Shown: one piece after another, positions 38,400 through 47,796 of the stretch
How positions within the stretch are numbered: the first letter of the stretch is position 1
Layout of the letters: every line of letters starts with the position of its first letter
Assembly (NCBI GenBank): GCA_033762255.1
Contig: JANRLT010000021.1
Span: 124,001 to 188,000 of the forward strand
Source: Pirellulales bacterium
GTDB taxonomy: Bacteria > Planctomycetota > Planctomycetia > Pirellulales > JALHPA01
Direction: 5' to 3'
Length of the DNA: 64,000 bases
Program-made: the position numbers and the translations under genes
Notes under the pieces: generated by a model
What the model saw: only the letters and a program-made list of their open reading frames with translations
What the model was told of the DNA's origin: nothing
Database searches by the model: none

Positions 38400-39422
38400 A
38401 TGAATTCACTTTTGACAAGTCTCTCGCCGCTGTGGGCCCAATTGGAAGCGCCGGAACGGGATTTGATTGGTTCCGGCATGATTTATGATGTTTTGCTGGG
38501 AATTTTCTTGGTTGTGGTCGGGATTTTCATGCTGGTCCTGTTGATCATCTATGGAAATCTGTGGTTTCAAGCCTACATGTCCAATGCCAGCATCTCCATC
38601 TGGAATTTGGTCGGCATGAGCTTGCGCCAGGTCAACGCCCAAACAATTGTCAAAGCCAAAATCATCGCCATGCAGTCGGGAATCGCCAATGACCCGCAGG
38701 CGCAAATCACCACCCGGCGGCTAGAGGCGCACTATTTGGCGGGGGGGGACATTCCGCGTGTGATCACGGCGCTGGTCGCGGCGCACCGGGCCGGGATTGA
38801 TTTGGACTTTGATCGGGCCTGCGCGATCGACCTGGCGGGACGGGACGTACTCGAAGCGGTGCAAACCAGCGTCAATCCCAAGGTGATTTCCTGTCCCGAC
38901 CCTAACATCAGCCGCCGCAATATGCTCAGCGCGGTGGCTAAAAATGGCATCGAGCTGAATGTCAAGGCCAAGGTGACCGTCCGCACCAATCTGACGCAAT
39001 TGATCGGCGGTGCAACCGAAGAGACCATTATCGCCCGCGTGGGCGAAGGAATCATTACGGCGATCGGCTCTGCCGACACGCATAGCGTAGTCATGGAAAA
39101 CCCCGACATGATCTCGCGCACCGTGCTTAGCCGGGGGCTTGACGCCCAGACCGCGTTTGAGATTGTGGCGATCAATATCGAGGAAATCCAGTTGGGAAAT
39201 AACATCGGTGCTCGCCTCCAGGCGGACCAGGCCGAGGCCAACACCCGGGTCGCGCGGGCGGAGGCCGCCGGTCGGCGGGCTTTGGCGGTTTCGATGGAAC
39301 AAGAAATGAAAGCCAAAGTGGCCGAAAACCGCGCCAAAGTGGTCCTGGCCGAAGCGGAGGTTCCCATTGCCATGGCGGAAGCTTTTCGCACCGGACGGAT
39401 GCAAGGCCTGGACGACAAATAA
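38400..39422 (+). CDS. floA: Flotillin-like protein FloA
   Basis: 340 residues, as in Bacillus FloA (UPF0365). One N-terminal membrane helix (27-52), then the PHB-type domain ([60 protein letters not shown]-type segment here starting IELNVKAKV). The C-terminal Ala/Glu-rich coiled coil ([20 protein letters not shown]) ends in [11 protein letters not shown]. It organises functional membrane microdomains at the cytoplasmic membrane. Two zinc-ribbon membrane proteins and an AAA ATPase follow on the same strand with gaps of about 250, 12 and 310 nt. Confidence 0.96.
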   Translation: MNSLLTSLSPLWAQLEAPERDLIGSGMIYDVLLGIFLVVVGIFMLVLLIIYGNLWFQAYMSNASISIWNLVGMSLRQVNAQTIVKAKIIAMQSGIANDPQAQITTRRLEAHYLAGGDIPRVITALVAAHRAGIDLDFDRACAIDLAGRDVLEAVQTSVNPKVISCPDPNISRRNMLSAVAKNGIELNVKAKVTVRTNLTQLIGGATEETIIARVGEGIITAIGSADTHSVVMENPDMISRTVLSRGLDAQTAFEIVAINIEEIQLGNNIGARLQADQAEANTRVARAEAAGRRALAVSMEQEMKAKVAENRAKVVLAEAEVPIAMAEAFRTGRMQGLDDK

Positions 39423-39675
39423 CGCGACCTGCGGTATTGGGCGTGGCAAACCGCGGCATTTGACGTCCTATAATAATTGCCTGCGGCGTGGGAAACTGTT
39501 TGCGAGAGAGGGACGGTCAAACCGAACACCAGGCATAAGGCGCGCATAGTTGGCCGCTTTCGGACCACCATTACCCAAGATTTGATCCGCGGGAACGAAC
39601 AAGTTACGCCGCATAGAGTCATAGCGTCTGTAATTTTTTCGCTAGGGGATAACCTTGACGGAGCCACCGACTGTC

Positions 39676-40815
39676 ATGACGGAGACGCAGCCGCCGTTGG
39701 TCGACCAGCAAGCCCGTGCTTTGGATCTACCACTCCCCGCAGGGACCAGTTGTCAAGCGTGCGGCAGTCCCGTGGACGAGCGGGACCGTTTTTGTCCGGC
39801 ATGCGGCTCCACCCGTGATAACATGGTCGCCCCCAATCTGGCGACGGGAAACGGAATTCAGGAATTACCCGAAATTCCCCCCGCGGAGTCCCCGCTGGAG
39901 ACCGCCAGTCATCAAAAACACTTTCGCTGCCAAAATTGCAGCGCTGAAATCAACATTGATCCGGGACAACGCAGTTACGTTTGTCCCTTTTGTGAATCGA
40001 CGTACGTGATTGAGCTGACGGACCACAGCCAACGCCAACGTCCGGAATTTGTGCTGGGGTTTGGCATCACTCCCGCGGCGGCCTGGGAAAAGTTTCAACA
40101 GTGGCTCCGCTCCAAGACCTGGTTTCATCCGTTAGATCTGCAAAAAATCGACCTGCCCGACCGGCTCCGCGGGGTGTATTTGCCCTTTTGGTCGTTTAGC
40201 ATGCTGGCCGTCGCCGATTGGGAGGCGATGATCGGCGAATACTGGTATCGGACCGAAACCTACACCACCACCGTCAATGGCAAGACCGAAACCCATACCC
40301 GCCAAGTGCAAGAAACCGAATGGTGGCCGTTGGCCGGAAATTTTCATCACTATTATTACGGCTACCTGATCTCCGGCAGCAAAGGGCTGGCCCAAAACTA
40401 TGCCGATGCCATCCAGCCGTACCACTTGCAGGGAATCAAGCGCTTTGAACCATATTTCTTGGCTGGCTGGCTGAGCGAGGAATATTCCCTGGAACGGGAC
40501 GAGGCGGAACGAATTTGCCGCGGCGTCTTTCAAAAAGCCACCATTCGCGATATTGACGCTTTCTTGCCCGGGGACACCCATCGTGACCTGCAATCCCGGG
40601 TTGAGTTTCAGAATGTCAGTTCGGACTTGATCTTATTGCCGATTTACTTGCTCACCTACCAATACAAAAATCGCACCTACCACTTTGTCATGAATGGCCA
40701 AACTGGCAAAATCCACGGCGAGCGGCCATTTTCTTGGATACGGTTGGGCCTCTATGCCCTAGCGGCTATTTTGCTGGGATTGATCATTGGCGTGGGCTTG
40801 CAGGCTTTTACCTAG
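39676..40815 (+). CDS. Double zinc-ribbon membrane protein (paralogue 1)
   Basis: 379 residues from ATG 39676 (a TTG at 39655 is an alternative). Two zinc ribbons: CQACGSPVDERDRFCPACGS near the N-terminus and FRCQNC plus YVCPFC (about 84-110), the second close to the TFIIB-type ribbon. A middle domain rich in aromatics follows (LRGVYLPFWSFSMLAVADWE, IGEYWYRTETYTT). The C-terminus is VMNGQTGKIHGERPF then one membrane helix (about 355-377, LGLYALAAILLGLIIGVGLQ). Most of the chain should be cytosolic. It is 12 nt upstream of a clear paralogue. Function unknown; position after floA suggests a membrane-domain role. Confidence 0.85.
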   Translation: MTETQPPLVDQQARALDLPLPAGTSCQACGSPVDERDRFCPACGSTRDNMVAPNLATGNGIQELPEIPPAESPLETASHQKHFRCQNCSAEINIDPGQRSYVCPFCESTYVIELTDHSQRQRPEFVLGFGITPAAAWEKFQQWLRSKTWFHPLDLQKIDLPDRLRGVYLPFWSFSMLAVADWEAMIGEYWYRTETYTTTVNGKTETHTRQVQETEWWPLAGNFHHYYYGYLISGSKGLAQNYADAIQPYHLQGIKRFEPYFLAGWLSEEYSLERDEAERICRGVFQKATIRDIDAFLPGDTHRDLQSRVEFQNVSSDLILLPIYLLTYQYKNRTYHFVMNGQTGKIHGERPFSWIRLGLYALAAILLGLIIGVGLQAFT

Positions 40816-40827
40816 GCGGGGGCCAAA

Positions 40828-41793
40828 ATGTCGGATCTATTGATCAAATGCAATGTGTGCGGGGCGGTCCAGGACGAGGAGGACTTGTTTTGCTCCGAAT
40901 GCGGCACCGAGGTCCCCCGCCGCGCGGAACAGAGCGAGGAACAGCACACGCGACAATCGACGCATAACTTTATTTGCCAGGGCTGCGGCGCGTCCATGAG
41001 TTATGACGCTCACGCGGGAGCGCTGCGCTGCCCGTTTTGCGGATCCGAAAGCCTAGCCGCGCAAGAGGATTCGACGGAAATTTTGCCCCGTTGGGTAATA
41101 CCCTTTTTCAGCGATCGAGCGCAAGCGGAAGCAGCGCTCCGGGCCTGGTTACGCAAGGGCATTTGGCGGCCGGGGGATCTCAGCGAGCAAGCCCTGGTCG
41201 TGGCGATGCAGCCGGTGCTGATCCCGTATTGGGTATTTGCCGCCGAGACGCACACTTACTGGACCGCCGACACTAGCGACGTCCCCTGGTCGGCCAGCGG
41301 GACCTGGCGGCCGATCGCGGGAGAGCATCGCGGCAGCTACGAATCCGTCTTGGTTGGGACCAGCAGCGCGCTGACCCCGGCCGAAATGCAGGCCCTGGGC
41401 GAATACAATCTGGACCAGGCCCAGCCCCCCGACAAGGTAAAATTGGACGATTTTACCAGCGAGCGCTTTGTCGTGCCGCGCAAATACGCCCGTCCACTGG
41501 CGCGGCAGGGTCTGGAAGCGCGCGAGCGGGCCGCCTGCGCGCGATATGTGCCGGGCAACCAGCGAAATCTAAAAGTCAATGTGCGCATTGTGGAATTAAC
41601 CAGTTACCCAATATTAGCGCCCGTGTGGATCATGGCCTATCGTTACCGCGACCAGGTGTATCGCTTTTTATGCAACGGCCAGACGGGAATCTCCACCGGC
41701 AAAGCTCCGTTGTCCTATAAAAAAATCGGTCTGGCGATCGCCTTGTTATTTGTGCTCATTGGCATCATCGTGGCATTCATGCTGCTAAATTAA
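40828..41793 (+). CDS. Double zinc-ribbon membrane protein (paralogue 2)
   Basis: 321 residues. Same architecture as its upstream neighbour: ribbon 1 CNVCGAVQDEEDLFCSECGT, ribbon 2 CQGCGASMSYDAHAGALRCP with FCGS, a middle domain (IPYWVFAAETHTYWTADTSD), then FLCNGQTGISTGKAPLSYKK and one C-terminal membrane helix (about 298-320). The shared NGQTG-membrane-helix ending, spacing of the ribbons and 12-nt gap show tandem duplication. The pair could form a heterodimer. A purine-rich stretch (GGCGGGGGCC) precedes ATG 40828. Function unknown. Confidence 0.85.
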   Translation: MSDLLIKCNVCGAVQDEEDLFCSECGTEVPRRAEQSEEQHTRQSTHNFICQGCGASMSYDAHAGALRCPFCGSESLAAQEDSTEILPRWVIPFFSDRAQAEAALRAWLRKGIWRPGDLSEQALVVAMQPVLIPYWVFAAETHTYWTADTSDVPWSASGTWRPIAGEHRGSYESVLVGTSSALTPAEMQALGEYNLDQAQPPDKVKLDDFTSERFVVPRKYARPLARQGLEARERAACARYVPGNQRNLKVNVRIVELTSYPILAPVWIMAYRYRDQVYRFLCNGQTGISTGKAPLSYKKIGLAIALLFVLIGIIVAFMLLN

Positions 41794-42106
41794 GGCTCTA
41801 ATCCATTATCGCGGATCGGCGTCACCGTGATGGGTCAAAGGTTACCCCTGGTTGTTGGCGGCGCTCTATTTGGTTAAAAAGCGTCACGGAAAACCCGCTT
41901 ATCCCCCTCTGGCGACCAATCTTTTTGACTCTCTTCCCGCGCAATTGTTACAGACGGATTATTGCGCCCGGTGGATTTGACCGGGAAAAAATGCGGCGTA
42001 GGCTTTTGGCATAGGTTTTTTCGCGAACGGGGACAGCGTTTTGCGGGCGTACGCGCCGCGGCTGACCCGGACGCCACCCACCAGAAATCTCGCGGGAGAG
42101 GTCGCA
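41794..42106. other. Intergenic region with no recognisable gene
   Basis: 313 nt between the second zinc-ribbon gene and the AAA ATPase. No hairpin terminator is clear, so read-through from the zinc-ribbon genes is possible. The frame upstream of the ATPase start has no family character. Confidence 0.4.
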
Positions 42107-43756
42107 ATGTCGCTGGTTTCCTCGTTGCAAAAGTTCGCATCCCTGGTCAAGCCAGGCTCCGCCAGCACGGCGGTGGCCGAGCCGCTCCCCGCTACGCCGG
42201 CGACCCCTTATGTGCCTCCGCTAACTGATCTAAGCGCGGTGGAACCCGGCCCCGTGGATTCAGCCGCGACGACGTTAAAAGCCGCTCCCGACGTCGCGGT
42301 CGATCCGCAAGAGTCAAATAAGCTGGATCATTTGCTAGGGCGAATCGCCAAGCTGACCGGGCATGAGTCCATCGAACGCGACAACGGCGCCCCCAAACCC
42401 GAAACCTTTGTCGGCAAAGCCAACCCGCAAAATTTTGGCGAAGCGCCCGGGTCGACCCCTGATCCAGAAGCGGCGGGGAATAAAACCTACACGCAGGGAG
42501 AGTTTTTTCCGGATGAACCTAAAAGTTACCGAGACGCCAAAGTCACCGAGACCCTGATCGAAGAGCTGATCCTTAAATTCCTGTTGACGCGCGGGGAAGC
42601 CAGCGGCAGGGAATGCAGCGATCAAATCAAAATGCCCTTTGTGCTGCTGGAAGAAACCCTGCGGCAAATGAAGTCGGACCAGTGGGTGTACCACCGCGGC
42701 GCGGCGACAATGAACGATTACGTGTTTTCGCTGACGGACAAGGGACGGGAACGGGCCCGGCGGCATGTGCAAATTAGCACCTATTATGGCGCGGCGCCCG
42801 TCGCATTGGAGGATTACATTGTCAGCGTCAAGGCCCAATCCCTGGAAAAGCAGCATCCCACGGCGGCTGATTTGCAGGCGGCGTTTGCGGATCTGCTAGT
42901 GAATGAACGAATGTTGCGGCGGCTGGGTCCGGCGGTAAATTCCGGCCGCGGGATGTTTTTATATGGTCCCGCCGGCAACGGCAAAACCAGCATCGCCGAG
43001 CGGATCACCCAGGCGTTTGGCGAATATATTTGGATACCCCGGGCGATCGGCATGGATGGCGAGATTTTGCGCGTGTTTGATCCCAACTGTCATGTTGTGG
43101 CTCCGCGGGACACCGGTGCGGGGATCGTCGAAAGCCGCAAGGTGGACCGCCGCTGGATTCGCATCAAGCGGCCCACGATTGTCGTCGGCGGCGAATTAAC
43201 GCTGGAAAACCTGGAAGTCAGCGTCAGCAAGGCGACCGGCATCAGCGAGGCCCCCGTTCAGCTCAAAAGCAACTGCGGCACGCTGGTTATTGACGATTTT
43301 GGCCGCCAAAAAATGAGCACCGACGCGCTGCTCAACCGCTGGATCGTTCCCCTGGAAAAACGCTACGACTTTCTGAATTTGGCCAGCGGGAAAAAAATCC
43401 AAGTCCCCTTTGACCAGTTGATTATCTTTTCCACGAATTTGCAGCCCAAGGATCTGGTGGATGAGGCGTTTTTGCGGCGTATTCCCTACAAGATTGACGT
43501 GATCGACCCGACGGAGGGGGAATTTCGCGAGCTGTTTAAGATCCTGGTTCCCAAAATCGGCTTTGAATATCGCCAAGAACCGATCGATTATCTGATCGAG
43601 CGTTATTATAAAAGCGTGAATCGCCCCTTCCGCAATTGCCAGCCGCGCGACTTGCTGCATCAGGTGCGCAACTATTGCCACTTTATGAATCTGCCCGCGG
43701 AGCTGACCAACGAATACTTTGACATCGCGGTGGAAAACTACTTTGCGGTGATGTAA
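42107..43756 (+). CDS. AAA ATPase with N-terminal winged-helix domain
   Basis: 549 residues from ATG 42107, supported by GGGAGAGG 5-6 nt upstream. A disordered Pro/Ala-rich start (1-150) precedes a winged-helix domain (about 155-235: LIEELILKFLLTRGEASGRE, FVLLEETLRQMKSDQWVYHR, FSLTDKGRERARRHV). The AAA core has Walker A GPAGNGKT (287-294), Walker B GTLVIDDFGRQ and sensor IFSTNLQP, with the Arg-rich VDEAFLRRIPYKIDV. Similar planctomycete proteins are often annotated as ATPases linked to Flp pilus assembly, a label I cannot confirm. The wHTH may bind DNA or a partner protein. It closes the floA/zinc-ribbon cluster. Confidence 0.9.
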   Translation: MSLVSSLQKFASLVKPGSASTAVAEPLPATPATPYVPPLTDLSAVEPGPVDSAATTLKAAPDVAVDPQESNKLDHLLGRIAKLTGHESIERDNGAPKPETFVGKANPQNFGEAPGSTPDPEAAGNKTYTQGEFFPDEPKSYRDAKVTETLIEELILKFLLTRGEASGRECSDQIKMPFVLLEETLRQMKSDQWVYHRGAATMNDYVFSLTDKGRERARRHVQISTYYGAAPVALEDYIVSVKAQSLEKQHPTAADLQAAFADLLVNERMLRRLGPAVNSGRGMFLYGPAGNGKTSIAERITQAFGEYIWIPRAIGMDGEILRVFDPNCHVVAPRDTGAGIVESRKVDRRWIRIKRPTIVVGGELTLENLEVSVSKATGISEAPVQLKSNCGTLVIDDFGRQKMSTDALLNRWIVPLEKRYDFLNLASGKKIQVPFDQLIIFSTNLQPKDLVDEAFLRRIPYKIDVIDPTEGEFRELFKILVPKIGFEYRQEPIDYLIERYYKSVNRPFRNCQPRDLLHQVRNYCHFMNLPAELTNEYFDIAVENYFAVM

Positions 43757-43765
43757 GCGGGAGAA

Positions 43766-43860
43766 GTGGAGTTTGGAGGAATGGAGGAATGGAGGGGCAT
43801 GTAGATCTATCTGGCAATCAATTTGTAATTCTAAATTTTTAATTCTTAATTCTTAATTGG
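43766..43860. repeat. GGAGTTTGGAGGAATGG repeat followed by TTAATTC run
   Basis: Bases 43768-43799 hold TGGAGTTTGGAGGAATGG repeated into AGGAATGGAGGGG, and about 30 nt later a run of AATTCTTAATTCTTAATT ends at the next gene. The same two-part arrangement follows ispD at 50214-50400. Low-complexity intergenic sequence. Confidence 0.6.
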
Positions 43861-43864
43861 AAGA

Positions 43865-44800
43865 CTACGCTGTGATCCCCTTGGTCAGCACCATGAATGC
43901 CGATTCCAGGTTGAATTCCTCTTCGCGGAACAAGCGTAGGCGCAACCCCTGCCCGACCAGCATGGTCGGCAGGTCGCTATAGTCCGGCGCGCCTAGCCGC
44001 AGCGTCACTTTATAGTCCCCTCCGGCGCGTTCGACTTTGTCGGTATGGGGATAATCCAAGAGCGCCTGGGCGCCCCGTTCGTCCTCGGCGGCTCCTCCGG
44101 CAAATCCGATCTGCAGCACCACTTGCTTGCGCAGGCGTTTCATGAACTCCTGCACGTCGGAGTTCTCGATCAATACGCCCTTCTCGATGATCCCGATTTT
44201 ATTGCACATATCGGCCAGTTCGGGCAGGATATGGCTGCTGACCATGATCGTCTTACCCATGGTCCCCAGCTTTTTTATTAACTCCCGGATTTCAATTCGC
44301 ACCCGCGGATCCAGTCCGCTGGCCGGCTCATCCAGCAGCAGCACCTGCGGATCATGCAACAAAACGCGAGCCAGGCCCAGCCGCTGGTTCATCCCCCGCG
44401 ACAAGCTAGTCGCCAGTGCGTCCCGTTTAAACGTTAGTCCGACGAGCTCCAGCACTTCCTCGCACTTTTTTCGCCGGGCGGGCCCATTGATCCGATACGC
44501 AGCGGCAAAAAACTCGAGATATTCGATGACCTTTAAGTCGTCATACACGCCAAACGCGTCCGGCATAAAGCCGATCAGGCGGCGGATTTCCTTGGCCTGG
44601 GTGTAAATGGAATGCCCACAGACATAAGCTTCTCCCCAGGTGGGATTGAGCAGCGTCGAAAGCATTTTCATCGTGGTGGTTTTACCCGCGCCATTCGGCC
44701 CAATAAAGCCGAACACATCCCCCGCCTCCAACTTTAGGTTGAGCGCCTTGACGGCAAACAGATCGCCGTATTTTTTATTCAAATCGCGGGTTTCGATCAC
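43865..44800 (-). CDS. ABC transporter ATP-binding protein (export or lipid/gliding type)
   Basis: 311 residues from a GTG start at 44800, chosen because AGGGGA lies 7 nt upstream; the longer frame would run into the preceding gene. Walker A is GPNGAGKTT, the signature LSRGMNQRLGLARVLLHDPQ (an SRGM variant), Walker B LLLDEPASGLDP, and the H-loop is VSSHILPELADMC. The C-terminal tail (230-311) is the regulatory part of CcmA/NodI/DrrA-like ATPases. The upstream gene on the same strand encodes a large membrane protein, 47 nt away. No ABC-2 permease is in the window, so its partner is unclear. Confidence 0.93.
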   Translation of the reverse strand: MIETRDLNKKYGDLFAVKALNLKLEAGDVFGFIGPNGAGKTTTMKMLSTLLNPTWGEAYVCGHSIYTQAKEIRRLIGFMPDAFGVYDDLKVIEYLEFFAAAYRINGPARRKKCEEVLELVGLTFKRDALATSLSRGMNQRLGLARVLLHDPQVLLLDEPASGLDPRVRIEIRELIKKLGTMGKTIMVSSHILPELADMCNKIGIIEKGVLIENSDVQEFMKRLRKQVVLQIGFAGGAAEDERGAQALLDYPHTDKVERAGGDYKVTLRLGAPDYSDLPTMLVGQGLRLRLFREEEFNLESAFMVLTKGITA

Positions 44801-44847
44801 AAACTGTTCCCCTTGATGATGAGGGCAAAACCAAAACTGGCTGTGGT

Positions 44848-47409
44848 CTATTTGGCGGGTTGCGGCGGTGGCCCCGGCCACCGTAGTGTGGTGGGCCTAG
44901 CACCGGCCGCGGGTGTGGCTGTGGCCGGAGGACTGTTATCCAGGGATGTGGAGGTATCTAATTTTTCCACGGGAAGCCAGATCCGATAGAGCGTCTGTTG
45001 GGCTTCCACTTGCAACCCCTTGCCTTCAAAAACACTGCTATCCATTTGTGTCCCGCTGGCCTCACGCAATTCGGTTTGCCGCAAATGCCAGGCGGCGGGC
45101 CCCCAACCAATCACCACCGCGTGCTTTCGCAGTTTTTCGCTCTGGTCAAGCTGGGACAAATAGCGATTCCACAGGCCCGAATATCGCGTCCCGCCAGCGG
45201 CCCGGTGAAAAGCCAGCATTTTTAGAATTTGCGGCACGCTGGCCTGTTCACGGGGATACTGTTGTAACTGCGATCCGCCGCGAATGTTGGACTTTCCCGC
45301 GACCTGCGACCCCACGGACATTCCCGTTCCGGCCAATTCATCCAAGGCCACCAATTTTCCCGGTTCCAGCCGGCCCAGGGGCATCGCCCATTGATCATGC
45401 AACAGCCAGCAATCATCCAGGGAAATATGCAAATCGTTGTGGATCGTGCCGCGCAGGCCGCTTTCATTGGGTCGCTTTTGTAAGGGGGGGGGCAAGGCGG
45501 CGTCCCCTTGCCACTGGCCCAGCACGGTAAAACAGCGGCTGAACTGCGCGGGCAGGGTGAAATGCCGTAAGCCAGGGGGCGCGCAAACGATTGGCGCACG
45601 AGGCAAACTAGCGTGGTAGTTGGCTCCCACAAGGGGAGTTAAGGAGAGGACGGGTGGATTCCATAAATTAGCCGGTTCCGCAATCAAACTTGTGCTCGCC
45701 AGTTGCGAATCCAATCCCCCCCAGCTCGTACCGGGGATCCCAAACCAATCCAATTGACAGGCAACGCATTGCTGTTCGAGTAGCTCCTTTAATTTCGGAA
45801 AAGCCCTCAAATTTATCTCTGCCGCGTTCTCGCTATAGATCGCCCCCCAGGCTTGGCTTTGCACCCAACCGGTCGAGCTGTCTATATCCACGATTTCCGC
45901 GACATTTGCTCGTGGCGACTGCCCGATTGGCGCATAGTCAGTCGCGGCAAAGAGCCAGCCCAATCCGGCCGACTGTAAAAAAACCGCCCCCCAAATCAAC
46001 CACACCGACATCCGCTCTCGCAGCCGCCAGAGGATCAACCAGAACAGCGCGGATAAACCCGCCAGCAAAAATATCCACCAAAAGCGGCCGGAATCGACCT
46101 GTTGTCCGTCAAACTGCTGTAAGGCCGTGCGAAATTGCCCCGCCAGGTCGTCATAGCCCAATCTCGCGACTTGATTCCCCACGTAATTGCCGCTGTCAAC
46201 TTCGGCGGTTAGCGGCCAGGGAAGCAATTCCTGCAGCAGTTTCTTGCGCGAGGCGTGCCAATTCACCCAGGGTTCTTGCGAAAAATCGATGATGCATGTC
46301 CGAATCCGTCCCAGACCCACCGCTTCGTCAATGATCAACGGCACGCCATCGCTAGCCAGAAGAGTACTCCCCCGCATATCCCGCCATACGGGGACCAGCA
46401 GCGAAGGAGTAGCCTCGGTCACGGGGATCGGCTCTTCGGCGTTCAGGTAGGATTCCCAAGCGGTAAATTTGCGAAAAGGAACAATTTGCCGAATTTCCCC
46501 CGGCAACAGCGTCGAGAACGAGTGGTTTTTTACAATCTCTAGGCTCGATGTCCCTCCCCGGGCCGGAACCGCCGACACGCAGAGCAGCAATTGTCCCCCT
46601 CCGGCCACCCAATGGCGGAGGGCATTCGCCTGCAATTCTGTTAATTGCTGGTTGGCCTGATCCAGCCGTACGGTCAGCATGATTCCGGTGCATCCCGAAT
46701 AGGCCAAGCCGTTTTCGGGCAAGTTACCTAGATCCGTAAGCGGCACGGAAATCAACGGATCGTGGCGGGCGCGCCCCCATAACTCCTTCGCCAAGTCAGT
46801 CAAAATACTTGTTCCGCCGATCTCTAACCAGTAGGCCTGTTGAGAGTTGCGGAGGATGCTGTTTGGCGGAGGAGTCCAAGTTTGGGTGGCTAAGGTTTGA
46901 GTGGCCAGGGTTTGATTTGTAAAAGGTCTCGTACCCCCCCCGCCCCTCTCGTTAGGAGAATTCACCACGGCGACCTCGGCATCAATGGCGCGGGCGGTGA
47001 TTTTTAGGGGTTGTCGGCCAAGCTTGACTAGCATGCGGATCGTGGTCGATTCGCGCGGTTGAAGCATGGTTGGCGGGGAACGAACGATAAGCGGCGCATC
47101 ATCGCCATCCAAGATTTCTAATTCAATTATCAACGTTTGCGGTTCATTGGCGGTAGAACCAAGCCGGCAGGGAATATGCACCGCGGTTTCAAAGCCCACC
47201 CGCAGGATCGGACCTATGCCCACGCGCAAGGGCCCCAGTACCGGGGGTCGATAGGGAATATCGGCACAAGCCCCCCGTGGGGCAAACGACACGCCGTGAA
47301 AAAACATACCGTCCAGACCCCAACCAGCGATTAACAATACCGCTAGCCACAGGTGCTTGCCGAGATTCGCGCGGTATCCGCCGATCATTGTTGATATGCT
47401 CTGGCCCAT
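44848..47409 (-). CDS. Large membrane protein with glutamine-amidotransferase-like segment
   Basis: 853 residues from ATG 47409, whose start overlaps the upstream stop as TAATG. An N-terminal membrane helix or signal (about 20-42), an extracytoplasmic beta-rich region (45-200), a segment (about 205-360) with LQANALRHWVAGGGQLLLCV that resembles the GATase-like fold seen in GldG/DUF4350 proteins, two membrane helices (about 445-500, WWIFLLAGLSALFWLILWRL and LIWGAVFLQSAGLGWLFAAT), and a C-terminal soluble part. No catalytic residues are assigned. Downstream is an ABC ATPase, so it may be an accessory factor of an ABC system. Function unknown. Confidence 0.85.
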   Translation of the reverse strand: MGQSISTMIGGYRANLGKHLWLAVLLIAGWGLDGMFFHGVSFAPRGACADIPYRPPVLGPLRVGIGPILRVGFETAVHIPCRLGSTANEPQTLIIELEILDGDDAPLIVRSPPTMLQPRESTTIRMLVKLGRQPLKITARAIDAEVAVVNSPNERGGGGTRPFTNQTLATQTLATQTWTPPPNSILRNSQQAYWLEIGGTSILTDLAKELWGRARHDPLISVPLTDLGNLPENGLAYSGCTGIMLTVRLDQANQQLTELQANALRHWVAGGGQLLLCVSAVPARGGTSSLEIVKNHSFSTLLPGEIRQIVPFRKFTAWESYLNAEEPIPVTEATPSLLVPVWRDMRGSTLLASDGVPLIIDEAVGLGRIRTCIIDFSQEPWVNWHASRKKLLQELLPWPLTAEVDSGNYVGNQVARLGYDDLAGQFRTALQQFDGQQVDSGRFWWIFLLAGLSALFWLILWRLRERMSVWLIWGAVFLQSAGLGWLFAATDYAPIGQSPRANVAEIVDIDSSTGWVQSQAWGAIYSENAAEINLRAFPKLKELLEQQCVACQLDWFGIPGTSWGGLDSQLASTSLIAEPANLWNPPVLSLTPLVGANYHASLPRAPIVCAPPGLRHFTLPAQFSRCFTVLGQWQGDAALPPPLQKRPNESGLRGTIHNDLHISLDDCWLLHDQWAMPLGRLEPGKLVALDELAGTGMSVGSQVAGKSNIRGGSQLQQYPREQASVPQILKMLAFHRAAGGTRYSGLWNRYLSQLDQSEKLRKHAVVIGWGPAAWHLRQTELREASGTQMDSSVFEGKGLQVEAQQTLYRIWLPVEKLDTSTSLDNSPPATATPAAGARPTTLRWPGPPPQPAK

Positions 47410-47747
47410 TATGGTTTTTCTGTCTGATCGCAGGTACACACAAATAGGCCGCAGCCGGGGCAGCCCGCGCCGTACTTGCGAAAGACGGCCTCGGTCAGAT
47501 CCACGCCGACCACGTTGGCAATGGTGGTCAACCAGGCGATGACATCGGCAAATTCCCCCAGTCGTTCCTCATGCGTGCCGTTGCGGAGGGCGCTGGCCAA
47601 TTCGCCGATTTCCTCCATCAGCCACATGAAAGTGCCATCCACACCGCGCGCCAAGTCTTTTTCCAGGTACATCTTGCGAATAAGAGCCTGAAAATCGGCC
47701 AAAGTGATTTGGGGAGCTATAGGTGGTGATGATTCGGCGGCGGACAA
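47409..47747 (-). CDS. MazG-like nucleotide pyrophosphohydrolase with Cys-rich tail
   Basis: 112 residues. FMWLMEEIGELASALRNG and RLGEFADVIAWLTTIANVVG give the EExxE...ExxD metal-binding pattern of the all-alpha NTP-pyrophosphatase superfamily, which removes pyrophosphate from non-canonical or excess nucleotides. The C-terminus carries a compact CPGCGLFVCTC, four cysteines that could bind zinc or iron; this is not part of typical MazG. Start ATG 47747. It is first in a three-gene set on the minus strand with the large membrane protein (TAATG coupling) and the ABC ATPase. Confidence 0.88.
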   Translation of the reverse strand: MSAAESSPPIAPQITLADFQALIRKMYLEKDLARGVDGTFMWLMEEIGELASALRNGTHEERLGEFADVIAWLTTIANVVGVDLTEAVFRKYGAGCPGCGLFVCTCDQTEKP

Positions 47748-47796
47748 CTGGCACCCCTTTTTGATTAATTTGTTCTACGATCTTGTAATAATCTGA

